Source: Actinomycetota bacterium
GTDB lineage: Bacteria; Actinomycetota; Acidimicrobiia; Spongiisociales; UBA5794
Length of the DNA: 55,147 nucleotides
Direction of reading: 5' to 3'
Assembly (NCBI GenBank): GCA_013151445.1
Contig: JAADIG010000020.1
Coordinates: 1 to 55,147, forward strand
Shown here: positions 1 through 6,514 of the stretch, one piece after another
Layout: each line of letters opens with the position of its first letter
Position numbering within the stretch: the first letter of the stretch is position 1
Translations under genes and position numbers: made by a program
Notes under the pieces: model-generated
Told to the model about the DNA's origin: nothing
Databases searched by the model: none
Seen by the model: only the letters and a program-made list of their open reading frames with translations

Positions 1-2
1 AC

Positions 3-611
3 TCGCGTCGGAATCCCTGGGGCGAATCGGCAACGCTCGTTGGCGGTGGGACTACGGCAGGGGTTTCGTACGCGTTCATCGTCGAGAACGGAACATTGTC
101 CGCCACTGGACTGGACTCGCGGACCGATCAGGCATTGTTTGAACCGGACTCTGACGGTGCCGTCGTGCTCAAGGTGTCCATGGCGGGAGATACCCTTGCC
201 GTGACGCGCCTACGCGGCGAGATCTTCGCGTACGAGTTGTACTCCGTGAGCAGAGCAGCTGATTCTCAGCTTGAGCTGAGCTTACGGCGCTCTCTTGCGC
301 GAGGCGACGCTCGTGGGCCGATAGTGCTTGCCTCCGATGGTTCTTTGGCCGCCTATGTCGCGACGGGGTCGGATGAGTTGTCCTCGGCGGTGGTGGTTGT
401 CGACACAACCGGTGAACAGATCGGATCGTATCAAGGTCCCGAGGGGTGGAACATCACTCGTCTCACGTTCGATGGTCGCTGGATCCTCGCGACACTCGAA
501 AGCCCGAGTGTTACCCGTTTGAGCCGAAGCGATCGGATCCTGGTGATCGACACACTTGAGGACGAGCAATGGGTGGTCGACACCTTCGCCCGCTTCGCTT
601 TTGTCTCGTGA
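3..611 (+). CDS. C-terminal part of an unrecognised protein, possibly beta-propeller-like (5' end outside window)
   Basis: The frame is open from the left edge (first full codon at 3) to a TGA at 609-611, so the gene begins before the window. A TTG at 96 is the first usable start inside it but is probably internal, because reading stays open upstream. The visible 202 residues alternate short hydrophobic strands with polar turns, for example VVVVDTTGEQIGSYQG and RILVIDTLEDEQWVVD, a pattern like TolB or WD40 propeller blades. No catalytic motif, signal or membrane segment is visible. It ends 12 bp before the first copy of a large palindrome that probably serves as its terminator. I do not recognise the family; propeller-like is inference from the strand pattern. 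Confidence 0.6.
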   Translation, partial: SRRNPWGESATLVGGGTTAGVSYAFIVENGTLSATGLDSRTDQALFEPDSDGAVVLKVSMAGDTLAVTRLRGEIFAYELYSVSRAADSQLELSLRRSLARGDARGPIVLASDGSLAAYVATGSDELSSAVVVVDTTGEQIGSYQGPEGWNITRLTFDGRWILATLESPSVTRLSRSDRILVIDTLEDEQWVVDTFARFAFVS

Positions 612-623
612 GCGCCGACTTTG

Positions 624-678
624 CCCGTTCTTGTGACGTTTGAATGGAATAATTCCATTCAAACGTCACAAGAACGGG
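624..678. terminator. Perfect 55-bp palindrome A, probable bidirectional terminator
   Basis: Two 27-nt arms are exact reverse complements around a single central A at 651. The arm begins CCCGTTCTTGTGACG. An RNA from either strand would fold into a very long hairpin. It follows the stop codon of the upstream gene by 12 nt. There is no clear T tract, so termination is inferred from position and structure. The identical palindrome is at 2176-2230. Confidence 0.7.
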
Positions 679-771
679 TTGGTGGGGCAGAGGCCTTTGA
701 GGATGAAGGCCCAGATCTCGTCGACGAGTTTCTTGCGGGACATGCGGCCGCTTTCCGTGTCACCGCGGTCG
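666..771 (-). pseudogene. Remnant of a TetR gene 3' end (duplicate of the paa regulator tail)
   Basis: On the minus strand this reads as the last ~35 codons of the TetR gene at 2218-2805, including SGRMSRKKLVDEIW and the final GLCPTNPFL with the same stop. Matching ends near 771; further upstream the frame meets a stop and no helix-turn-helix is present. Changes from the intact gene include T to A in the IWTF motif and a divergent stretch before ESGRM. It has no start and cannot encode a repressor. It is most simply a partial duplication or the leftover of a lost paralogue. Confidence 0.75.
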
Positions 772-834
772 GCGGAGACCTTCCCAGGTCACCGTTTCAA
801 GCCGAGGAGCTTTCGCGGCTTTGGTTCATAAATC

Positions 835-869
835 TTGACACCCCCCGGGTGTGTTAAAAAGCTTAGAGC
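835..869 (+). promoter_or_regulatory. Possible promoter of the metallopeptidase gene
   Basis: A perfect TTGACA lies at 835-840. The best -10 candidates downstream are weak: a 17-nt spacer puts AAAGCT at 858-863, and TTAGAG is at 864-869. It sits about 65 bp before the ATG at 905, just after the tetR remnant. The -35 is convincing, the -10 is not. Confidence 0.35.
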
Positions 870-904
870 GATCAGTTGATCGATGATGAATGGGAGGACG
901 TGCG

Positions 905-1501
905 ATGTTCGGTCCTAAACGGATTGTTTTGGTGCTGGTTGCCTTGGTGGTTGTTGGTGGTGTGGCGCTACCCACTGCGTTCGCATCTCCGTTCAAGCAG
1001 GGGTTTTATGCGGACTCGGCAGCGCACACCTTCCTGTATCCCGATATGCAGTATTCGGCGGCCAACCGGGACTGGGAACCGTGGGTGACCAACAGTCGTT
1101 CGACGGACTACAACCCGACCGACATCGATACGTACAAGGTCACATACCATTACAACTCGGCGCTTACGTATCCGTATGTTGACCTTTCGTGGTGGACGAC
1201 CACCGGGATGACAGTCCCCGGATCTGCTTCGTGCAACAAACTTGTATCGGGGGAGACCTCGAAGTGCGATCATTGGCATGTGAAGTTCAACGCGAATACG
1301 ACGAACAATGCGACCCAAGAGTTTATAGCGTGCCAGGAGATTGGTCATACCCTGGGGTTGGGCCACAACAACGACGCCGACAACGTAGTGGAGCACGGTT
1401 CGTGCATGTCCAACGACGAGGACTCCTATCAGCCTCATTCCACCGGCAACAAGCTCCACTTGTGGCCTCACGACATTTTTCATCTGAACGCTGGGTACTA
1501 G
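905..1501 (+). CDS. Secreted zinc metallopeptidase-like protein with QExxHxxGxxH motif
   Basis: The 198-residue protein has an N-terminal signal sequence (about residues 1-28, hydrophobic core VLVLVALVVVGGVAL, cleavage likely after AFA). Residues 144-154 read QEIGHTLGLGH, the metzincin zinc motif HExxHxxGxxH with Gln for the first His; SCM at 167-169 resembles the Met-turn. The catalytic Glu and two zinc ligands remain. From memory, related bacterial proteins also carry CQE in this place, so activity is possible but unproven. The ATG at 905 is chosen over the in-frame ATG at 890 because GGGAGG at 892-897 then sits correctly. It is followed after 12 nt by a lipoprotein gene with the same GGGAGG signal, so the two likely form one operon. 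Both lie between the two long direct repeats. Confidence 0.75.
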   Translation: MFGPKRIVLVLVALVVVGGVALPTAFASPFKQGFYADSAAHTFLYPDMQYSAANRDWEPWVTNSRSTDYNPTDIDTYKVTYHYNSALTYPYVDLSWWTTTGMTVPGSASCNKLVSGETSKCDHWHVKFNANTTNNATQEFIACQEIGHTLGLGHNNDADNVVEHGSCMSNDEDSYQPHSTGNKLHLWPHDIFHLNAGY

Positions 1502-1513
1502 GGAGGACTGACC

Positions 1514-2164
1514 ATGACGCAGCCAACATTGCGATCCCGACGAACTAGGACCATGCGGGCAGCCTCAGGGACCGTCTCGATCATCACCCTTGCATTGGTC
1601 ATGGGGGCTTGTAGTGCCCCGACCAACCAGTCAACAGATGGTGGTGCAGGGGCGTCGGCGGAACCCGTGTACCTACAGGTCTCCGACAAGGCGTACTACG
1701 CCACCACAGACGACATGGCCGCGGCCGCAGAGATCGTCGTGCTCGGAGAGGTGGTCAGGGTAGAGCCCGGAGAGACAGACGCTCCGGGCGCTCCGGCTGG
1801 CGAAGACTCCTTCACTCAAATGGCGCTCTACACCGTCAAGGTCATCGAAGCGCTCAAGGGTGATCCCGGGAACAGCATTGTCGTGTGGCGTGAGGGATTC
1901 GAGGTGTCAGGGAAAGAGGTCCGGCCCATCGCTTTTCAAGGGATCCTCCCTAACGAGGTTGGTGACCAGGTGCTGTGGTTTCTTGAACCGGCGGTCGGCA
2001 ACCCCGGGGTTTGGGAGCAGGTCAGTCTTGATGGTGTGTTGGAGGTGAAGGACGGGTTGATCTTCAGCGAGCTTGACAGGGACGGGGGACTTGCCGACCA
2101 GCTACGAGGCAAACCTGTCGACGAGGTCTTGGGCACGCTGCGGACGTTAACCCGGGAGCCCTGA
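1514..2164 (+). CDS. Secreted lipoprotein of unknown function
   Basis: The 216-residue protein has an Arg-rich N-terminus, a hydrophobic stretch and a lipobox MGAC with the lipidated Cys at residue 33, so it should be anchored on the outer face of the membrane. The mature part has a strand-rich pattern (AEIVVLGEVVRVE, LYTVKVIEALKGD, GDQVLWFLEP) seen in small beta-sandwich proteins of unknown role. The start follows GGGAGG at 1501-1506. It is paired with the metallopeptidase upstream, 12 nt apart, suggesting a shared extracellular role such as substrate, inhibitor or anchor. It ends 11 bp before palindrome B. I do not recognise a named family. Confidence 0.7.
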   Translation: MTQPTLRSRRTRTMRAASGTVSIITLALVMGACSAPTNQSTDGGAGASAEPVYLQVSDKAYYATTDDMAAAAEIVVLGEVVRVEPGETDAPGAPAGEDSFTQMALYTVKVIEALKGDPGNSIVVWREGFEVSGKEVRPIAFQGILPNEVGDQVLWFLEPAVGNPGVWEQVSLDGVLEVKDGLIFSELDRDGGLADQLRGKPVDEVLGTLRTLTREP

Positions 2165-2323
2165 CGCCGAGTTTCCCCGTTCTTGTGACGTTTGAATGGA
2201 ATAATTCCATTCAAACGTCACAAGAACGGGTTGGTGGGGCAGAGGCCCTTGAGGATGAAGGTCCAGATCTCGTCGACGAGTTTCTTGCGGGACATGCGGC
2301 CGCTCTCTGAGTACCAGCGGTCG
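2162..2323. repeat. Direct repeat copy B (palindrome plus intact tetR 3' end)
   Basis: This is the second copy of the segment at 609-771. Here the tetR part is the genuine C-terminus of the regulator gene, so this is probably the parent copy. The similarity begins at the lipoprotein stop codon (TGACGCCGAGTTTC against TGAGCGCCGACTTTG in copy A), showing that the short spacer before the palindrome was copied as well. Confidence 0.85.
2176..2230. terminator. Perfect 55-bp palindrome B between lipoprotein and tetR (convergent terminator)
   Basis: It is identical to palindrome A: 27-nt arms around one central A at 2203. It lies between two convergent genes and overlaps the last codons and stop (2218-2220) of the minus-strand tetR gene, so it can act as a hairpin terminator for both. 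The right arm encodes the TetR C-terminus. Confidence 0.75.
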
Positions 2324-2805
2324 ATGGCGTTGAGGATGGACAACGTAAAGATGGTGGCGGTTTTCGGGTCGAGGTCCGAGCGCAGGCTTCCATCGGCCGC
2401 ACCTTCCTTCATGACCGAGGTAAACACGGCCTCGTACCGGTTGCGCGCATCAAGTACGTTCTGGCGGGCATCGTCGTCGAGCGCGGTCGCTTCATAGAGA
2501 TACGTGCGCACCTCGTCACGGTGCTCAAGCACGACGTCCACATGGCCTTCTATCAGTACGCGGAGCCGCTCCGCCGCGGTCCCCTCGACCGTGCCGACAG
2601 CGTCGGCCGATGTCTGGAAGAACCGTGCTCCGCGCTCGACAACCTCCACGAGGAGCTGCTGCTTCCCATCAACATGGGCGTACAGCGAGGAGCCAAGCAA
2701 CCCGAGTTCGCGACCCAGGTCACGCATCGACGTGCCGTGATACCCATACAGCGAGAACAACCGACCGGCAGTCTGAACCACATCCTCGCGCGTGACCCGT
2801 GTCAT
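2218..2805 (-). CDS. paaR: TetR-family repressor of the phenylacetate operon (PaaR-like)
   Basis: The 195-residue protein has a TetR helix-turn-helix at residues ~5-50 (TREDVVQTAGRLFSLYGYHG, SMRDLGRELG, LYAHVDGKQQLL), then a variable helical ligand domain. The start is the ATG at 2805, whose codon overlaps the paaE stop in an ATGA, so translation is coupled to the paa operon. TetR-type PaaR proteins that sense phenylacetyl-CoA are known in Thermus and some actinobacteria; being the last gene of a paa operon fits the same job here. The likely operator is the perfect palindrome AAACGAACGTTCGTTT at 6435-6450 in the paaA promoter, which would give negative autoregulation. The ligand is inferred. 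The 3' end is duplicated at 666-771. Confidence 0.85.
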   Translation of the reverse strand: MTRVTREDVVQTAGRLFSLYGYHGTSMRDLGRELGLLGSSLYAHVDGKQQLLVEVVERGARFFQTSADAVGTVEGTAAERLRVLIEGHVDVVLEHRDEVRTYLYEATALDDDARQNVLDARNRYEAVFTSVMKEGAADGSLRSDLDPKTATIFTLSILNAIDRWYSESGRMSRKKLVDEIWTFILKGLCPTNPFL

Positions 2806-3872
2806 ATGTCGAAGCTCAATACGACGGTCGGTGACACCGGATGGGACTGGCAGGTGAGGATCTGGCCGGCGTCGACCTCCTCCTGGGTGAGACACCAGTT
2901 GTGGTCCATGGTGACTTCTCCTTCGAGGACGATCGATCGACACGAGGCACACGCACCGTTGCGACACGAGAACGGTGCATCGCGACGCACGGATAGGACG
3001 TAGTCGAGGATCGGAGCCCCATCGGTAGGAACGACCGTAGTCGTGGTACGACCTCCAAGCGTGAAGTTCACCACTGACCCCTCCTCGGTGGCGGCAACCG
3101 GGGGAGCGGGGCGCACCGCGTCACGGTCTGCGAAGAAAAGTTCCTGGTGAATTGCGGCATCCGACACACCCCGGCTGCGCAGCAGCGCAATGGCATCGTC
3201 CACCATGGCCGCGGGGCCACAGAGAAACCACTCGTCGACCGACTCGGCATCTACCACTGATGAGAAAAGTGTCTCGAGCTTGCCCGTATCGATACGACCC
3301 TCGAACAGGGGGATTGTGTTCATCTCGCGGCTGAGAAAGTGCATCAGTACAAAGCGTGCGGGGAAGCGATCCTTGAGGGTCGCGAGTTCCTCCAGGAACA
3401 TGATGGATAGCCCATCCCGGTTGCCGAACAGCAACGTGAAGGCGCTGTCTGGTTCCTCCTCCAGGGTTGTCGCGATCATCGACATGATGGGCGTGATACC
3501 CGACCCGGCGGCGATCGCCAGATAGTGCATCGAGTTCGACGAATCGGGTTCGAGGACGAACTCACCGGTCGGGGGTGTGACGCTGAGGGTATCTCCAGCG
3601 GCAAGCCGGGTATTGGCAAAGGTCGAAAACACACCGCCATCGATCCGGCGAACCGCCACCCGCAGGTCCCCGGACGCTGCGCTGGAGCAGATCGAGTACG
3701 ACCGCCGGACGTCTTCTCCGTCGATCTCAGCACGAATGATGACATGCTGGCCGGGTGTGAACCGGTAGGACTCAGCGAGTTCGTTCGGTACGTCGAAGGT
3801 GACGGCCACCGAGTCGTCGGTGAGCGCGTCGACCGAACCAACGGTCAGAGTGTGAAATTCGGCAGCAGTCAT
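2802..3872 (-). CDS. paaE: Phenylacetyl-CoA epoxidase reductase subunit PaaE
   Basis: This 356-residue reductase passes electrons from NAD(P)H through FAD and a 2Fe-2S cluster to the di-iron oxygenase PaaA. It shows an FAD-binding RRSYSICSS motif near residue 60, a nucleotide-binding AAGSGITPIMSM near residue 125, and a C-terminal plant-type ferredoxin domain with CRNGACASC and a fourth Cys in ILTCQSHP. The ATG at 3872 shares one base with the paaD stop (TGATG); longer in-frame starts would run into paaD. Length and domain order are normal for PaaE. The stop overlaps the tetR start. Confidence 0.95.
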   Translation of the reverse strand: MTAAEFHTLTVGSVDALTDDSVAVTFDVPNELAESYRFTPGQHVIIRAEIDGEDVRRSYSICSSAASGDLRVAVRRIDGGVFSTFANTRLAAGDTLSVTPPTGEFVLEPDSSNSMHYLAIAAGSGITPIMSMIATTLEEEPDSAFTLLFGNRDGLSIMFLEELATLKDRFPARFVLMHFLSREMNTIPLFEGRIDTGKLETLFSSVVDAESVDEWFLCGPAAMVDDAIALLRSRGVSDAAIHQELFFADRDAVRPAPPVAATEEGSVVNFTLGGRTTTTVVPTDGAPILDYVLSVRRDAPFSCRNGACASCRSIVLEGEVTMDHNWCLTQEEVDAGQILTCQSHPVSPTVVLSFDI

Positions 3873-4348
3873 CAAATCGCCTTGAAATAGTCGAACGGTT
3901 CGAGACACTCGCTGCAGACCAGCAGGGCCTTGCATGCTGTTGAACCAAACTCGGAAACGGTCTTCGTCTCAGTCGATGCGCACTGGGGGCACAGGATCGT
4001 TGCGGGGATGGATCCGACGGCTCCGGGAGGGGCGATACCGAAGGCGGCGATCTTCTGCTTTGCGTCGTCGGTCATCCAGTCGGTTGTCCATGCCGGTGTG
4101 AACACGGTCCGGACCTCAACACGGTCGAGCCCAGCACCGTGGAGCGCAGACTTGATGTCCTCAACGATCACGCTCATCGCAGGGCAGCCGCTGTACGTCG
4201 GCGTGATCGTGACTACAACCGACCCATCGTCACTCAGCTCAACAGCGCGCAGGATTCCCAGTCCCGCGATCGTCAGAACCGGTATCTCCGGGTCGGTGAC
4301 GGCGTCAAGTATTTCGCGCACGTGCGCGACAGTCGTAGCTTTGGCCAT
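3872..4348 (-). CDS. paaD: Phenylacetyl-CoA epoxidase maturation subunit PaaD
   Basis: The 158-residue protein has an N-terminal MIP18/DUF59-type domain (VREILDAVTDPEIPVLTIAG, TPTYSGCPAM) and a C-terminal zinc-ribbon-like end with CPQC and CSEC. PaaD is required for activity of the complex and is thought to act in iron-sulfur cluster assembly or repair. The ATG at 4348 shares one base with the paaC stop, which fixes the start; about 55 further in-frame codons upstream are inside paaC and are not credible. It is the fourth gene of paaABCDE. Confidence 0.93.
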   Translation of the reverse strand: MAKATTVAHVREILDAVTDPEIPVLTIAGLGILRAVELSDDGSVVVTITPTYSGCPAMSVIVEDIKSALHGAGLDRVEVRTVFTPAWTTDWMTDDAKQKIAAFGIAPPGAVGSIPATILCPQCASTETKTVSEFGSTACKALLVCSECLEPFDYFKAI

Positions 4349-5115
4349 CACCACTCCATATCCGGATAGGTGCGCTGCATCCACTGCATTTCCGCAAGCA
4401 TGTAGCCGAGATGTTCGGTGTGCATGCCGGTGCGCCCCCCGGTCGCCTGATACGGGTCCGTCGGTCGCGTCAGCGTCGCTTCTCTCAGGACAGCGGCGAC
4501 CTTCGTGTCCCATGGCACCTGTAGGGCTGCTGGGTCCGTCCCCGCCCCGGAGATCACCATTTCGGCGCAGAGGTCGTCGCTTTCGAACAGTTCGCCGGTG
4601 AAACGCCAGAGGCTGTCGATCGCTGCCTGCATCCGGTCATGGCTCTCGTCGGTTCCGTCACCGAGGCGCACGACCCAGCTCGCAGCGTGACGGAGGTGAT
4701 AGGTCGATTCCTTTAACGCCTTTGCGGAAATCCCGGCGAGAATCGTATCCGCGGACGAGGCGAGTGCCTCCCACAGCAAGGTTTGGTAGGCGGAGAAGAA
4801 GAACTGGCGAGCAATGACGTCACCGAACCCGGCATGAGGTTGCTCGACGAGCAAGACATTCGTGAACTCCCTCTCGGTGCGGAGAAAGGAGAGTTTGTCC
4901 GCCGTCGTGGAGGAGTCGCCCAGGGTCGCCGCGTACTCGTAGAGATGCATCGCCACACCGATATGGTCCAGAGACAGATTTCCAATAGCCAGATCTTCTT
5001 CAAGTTCCGGGGCCTCCGAAATGTATTCGGCGAGGCGCTGGCCGAGTATCAGGTTGTCGTCGGCGAGCCGCACGACGTAGCGAGCCAACGGGGTCGTGAC
5101 CGTGGCCGTATTCAC
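4348..5115 (-). CDS. paaC: Phenylacetyl-CoA epoxidase structural subunit PaaC
   Basis: The 255-residue helical protein has the ferritin-like fold of PaaC (DDNLILGQRLAEYISEAP at the start, ESTYHLRHAASWVVRLGDG in the middle). PaaC pairs with PaaA in the epoxidase core and lacks a working di-iron site. The start is a GTG at 5115 overlapping the paaB stop by 4 nt. The C-terminus (YMLAEMQWMQRTYPDMEW) is typical of the family. It is tightly coupled to its neighbours in the order A-B-C-D-E. Confidence 0.95.
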   Translation of the reverse strand: MNTATVTTPLARYVVRLADDNLILGQRLAEYISEAPELEEDLAIGNLSLDHIGVAMHLYEYAATLGDSSTTADKLSFLRTEREFTNVLLVEQPHAGFGDVIARQFFFSAYQTLLWEALASSADTILAGISAKALKESTYHLRHAASWVVRLGDGTDESHDRMQAAIDSLWRFTGELFESDDLCAEMVISGAGTDPAALQVPWDTKVAAVLREATLTRPTDPYQATGGRTGMHTEHLGYMLAEMQWMQRTYPDMEW

Positions 5116-5450
5116 AGTTGGCCGACCTCTGGTGGGATGTCGTAGAACGTGGGATGTCGGTATGGCTTGTTAGCGAACGGTTCGAAAAACGACTCGGAGT
5201 CGTCCGATGCGAAAATTGCAGTCGATGGTACGACCCAGATGCTCACTCCTTCGCTGCGTCGGGTGTAGCTATCTCGGGCGTTCTGAACTGCGGTTTCGGC
5301 GTCGGCAGCGTGGAGTGAGCCCACGTGGGCATGGTTGAGTCCACGTTTCGGACGGACGAACACCTCCCAGAGGGGCCATCCACGGCTATCGAAACTAAAC
5401 GAGACCTCTTCGGTCTTCTCACCGGGGACGTCGGGTACTTCGTAGGTCAT
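5112..5450 (-). CDS. paaB: Phenylacetyl-CoA epoxidase subunit PaaB
   Basis: The 112-residue protein matches the small PaaB subunit: [20 protein letters not shown] near residue 25, the [18 protein letters not shown] helix, and a C-terminal region ending in [13 protein letters not shown]. PaaB bridges PaaAC dimers in the multicomponent epoxidase. It overlaps paaA by 4 nt upstream and paaC by 4 nt downstream, so all five subunits should be made from one transcript in a coupled way. Confidence 0.95.
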   Translation of the reverse strand: MTYEVPDVPGEKTEEVSFSFDSRGWPLWEVFVRPKRGLNHAHVGSLHAADAETAVQNARDSYTRRSEGVSIWVVPSTAIFASDDSESFFEPFANKPYRHPTFYDIPPEVGQL

Positions 5451-6391
5451 GCCGTCTTCTCAAGTTTCGTTTGTTGTTTATGTGCGTAGGCCGTCGCGGC
5501 GTCGCGGACCCACGCACCGTCGTCCCACGCTTTTACCTTGTGGGTGATTCGTTCACGATTGAGGCGTCCGTTGCCCTTCACGGTGTCCCAGAACTCGTCC
5601 CAGTTGATGGCACCGATACTCCAATGGCCAGTTTCGACATCAAAGTCGAGGTCGGGGTCGGGTACGGTGCATCCGAGGTAGTGGGCCTGGGGGACGGTCT
5701 GGTCGATGTAGAGCTGGCGCAGTTCGTCATTCGTGACCCGCTTGATCTTCCACTCGATCGACTGCGGCGTGTTTGCCGAGTCCGAATCATGGGGTCCGAA
5801 CATCATCAGTGCGGGCCACCACCAACGGTTGATTGAGTCTTGGAGCATGGCACGTTGTTCGTCGGTTCCCCTGCTGAGCGCGAGGAGAATCGAGTACCCC
5901 TGGCGGGCATGAAAGCTTTCCTCCTTGCAGATCTTCACCATTGCTCGGGCATACGGACCGTACGACGTGCGCTGGAGCGCGATCTGGTTCACGATGGCGG
6001 CACCGTCGACGAGCCAACCGATTGTCCCCATATCGGCCCACGAGAGCGTTGGGTAGTTGAAGATCGACGAGTACTTCTGTTTGCCTTCGTGGAGAAGTTG
6101 CTGCATTTCGTCGCGCGAAATACCGAGTGTTTCGGCTGCGGAGTAGAGGTAGAGACCGTGGCCGGCTTCGTCCTGGACCTTTGCGATGAGTGTCATCTTG
6201 CGCTGCAATGTCGGGGCGCGCGTGATCCAGTTCGCCTCGGGCTGCATGCCGATGACCTCGGAGTGGGCGTGTTGGGCGATCTGGCGGATGAGCGTTTTGC
6301 GGTATCCGTCGGGCATCCAATCGCGTGGTTCGATCTTCTCGTCCGCATCGATGAGTTCGTGGAAGGCCACCTCGCCAGCCGTTGTCTGCAT
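5447..6391 (-). CDS. paaA: Phenylacetyl-CoA epoxidase catalytic di-iron subunit PaaA
   Basis: PaaA carries the di-iron centre that inserts oxygen into the ring of phenylacetyl-CoA to give the 1,2-epoxide. Iron-ligand helices are visible as [16 protein letters not shown] and [13 protein letters not shown], with the conserved [13 protein letters not shown] segment after them. I choose the ATG at 6391 (314 residues): GGAG lies about 8 nt before it, and the promoter at 6427-6455 starts transcription around 6420. The longer frame from a TTG at 6436 would begin inside the promoter. It is the first gene of paaABCDE, controlled by the palindrome at 6435-6450. Confidence 0.95.
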   Translation of the reverse strand: MQTTAGEVAFHELIDADEKIEPRDWMPDGYRKTLIRQIAQHAHSEVIGMQPEANWITRAPTLQRKMTLIAKVQDEAGHGLYLYSAAETLGISRDEMQQLLHEGKQKYSSIFNYPTLSWADMGTIGWLVDGAAIVNQIALQRTSYGPYARAMVKICKEESFHARQGYSILLALSRGTDEQRAMLQDSINRWWWPALMMFGPHDSDSANTPQSIEWKIKRVTNDELRQLYIDQTVPQAHYLGCTVPDPDLDFDVETGHWSIGAINWDEFWDTVKGNGRLNRERITHKVKAWDDGAWVRDAATAYAHKQQTKLEKTA

Positions 6392-6426
6392 CGGTATCTC
6401 CGTCGTAGGAACCGTCGTACCCAGCA

Positions 6427-6455
6427 ACGATAACAAACGAACGTTCGTTTATCAA
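6427..6455 (-). promoter_or_regulatory. paaA promoter (-35 TTGATA, 17-nt spacer, -10 TATCGT)
   Basis: On the minus strand TTGATA at 6455-6450 is followed by exactly 17 nt and TATCGT at 6432-6427. Transcription would start near 6420, leaving a leader of about 30 nt with GGAG before the ATG at 6391. The spacer is filled by the palindromic operator, an arrangement in which a bound repressor blocks RNA polymerase directly. Confidence 0.75.
6435..6450. promoter_or_regulatory. Probable PaaR (TetR) operator in the paaA promoter spacer
   Basis: AAACGAACGTTCGTTT is a perfect 16-bp palindrome lying between the -35 and -10 of paaA. It contains the pattern CNAACGNNCGTTNG from 6434, which as I recall is the site reported for PaaR of Thermus. 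TetR repressors bind such palindromes as dimers. It also lies 65 bp before the divergent EtfD-like gene and may control both directions. Confidence 0.75.
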
Positions 6456-6514
6456 GATGCCGGTTCCACTCGGATGAAAACGCGATCTAGACTCGCAGAA
6501 AAGAGGAGCAGGGA

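Larger units (their letters stand above)
609..771. repeat. Direct repeat copy A (about 160 bp, palindrome plus tetR 3' end)
   Basis: This segment repeats at 2162-2323. It starts at the stop codon of the preceding gene, includes the 55-bp palindrome at 624-678, and continues through about 93 bp matching the 3' end of the tetR gene. By eye the palindromes are identical while the tetR part differs at about 8 of 93 positions. The repeats frame the metallopeptidase and lipoprotein genes. Confidence 0.85.

Noticed and set aside
609-2323. Insertion sequence or integron
   Set aside because: No transposase, integrase, inverted terminal repeats or short target duplications could be seen; only the long direct repeats with palindromes.
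6392-6436. Longer paaA starting at TTG 6436
   Set aside because: The extra 15 codons lie in and just after the -10 of the promoter, upstream of the expected transcript start, and no ribosome signal precedes TTG.
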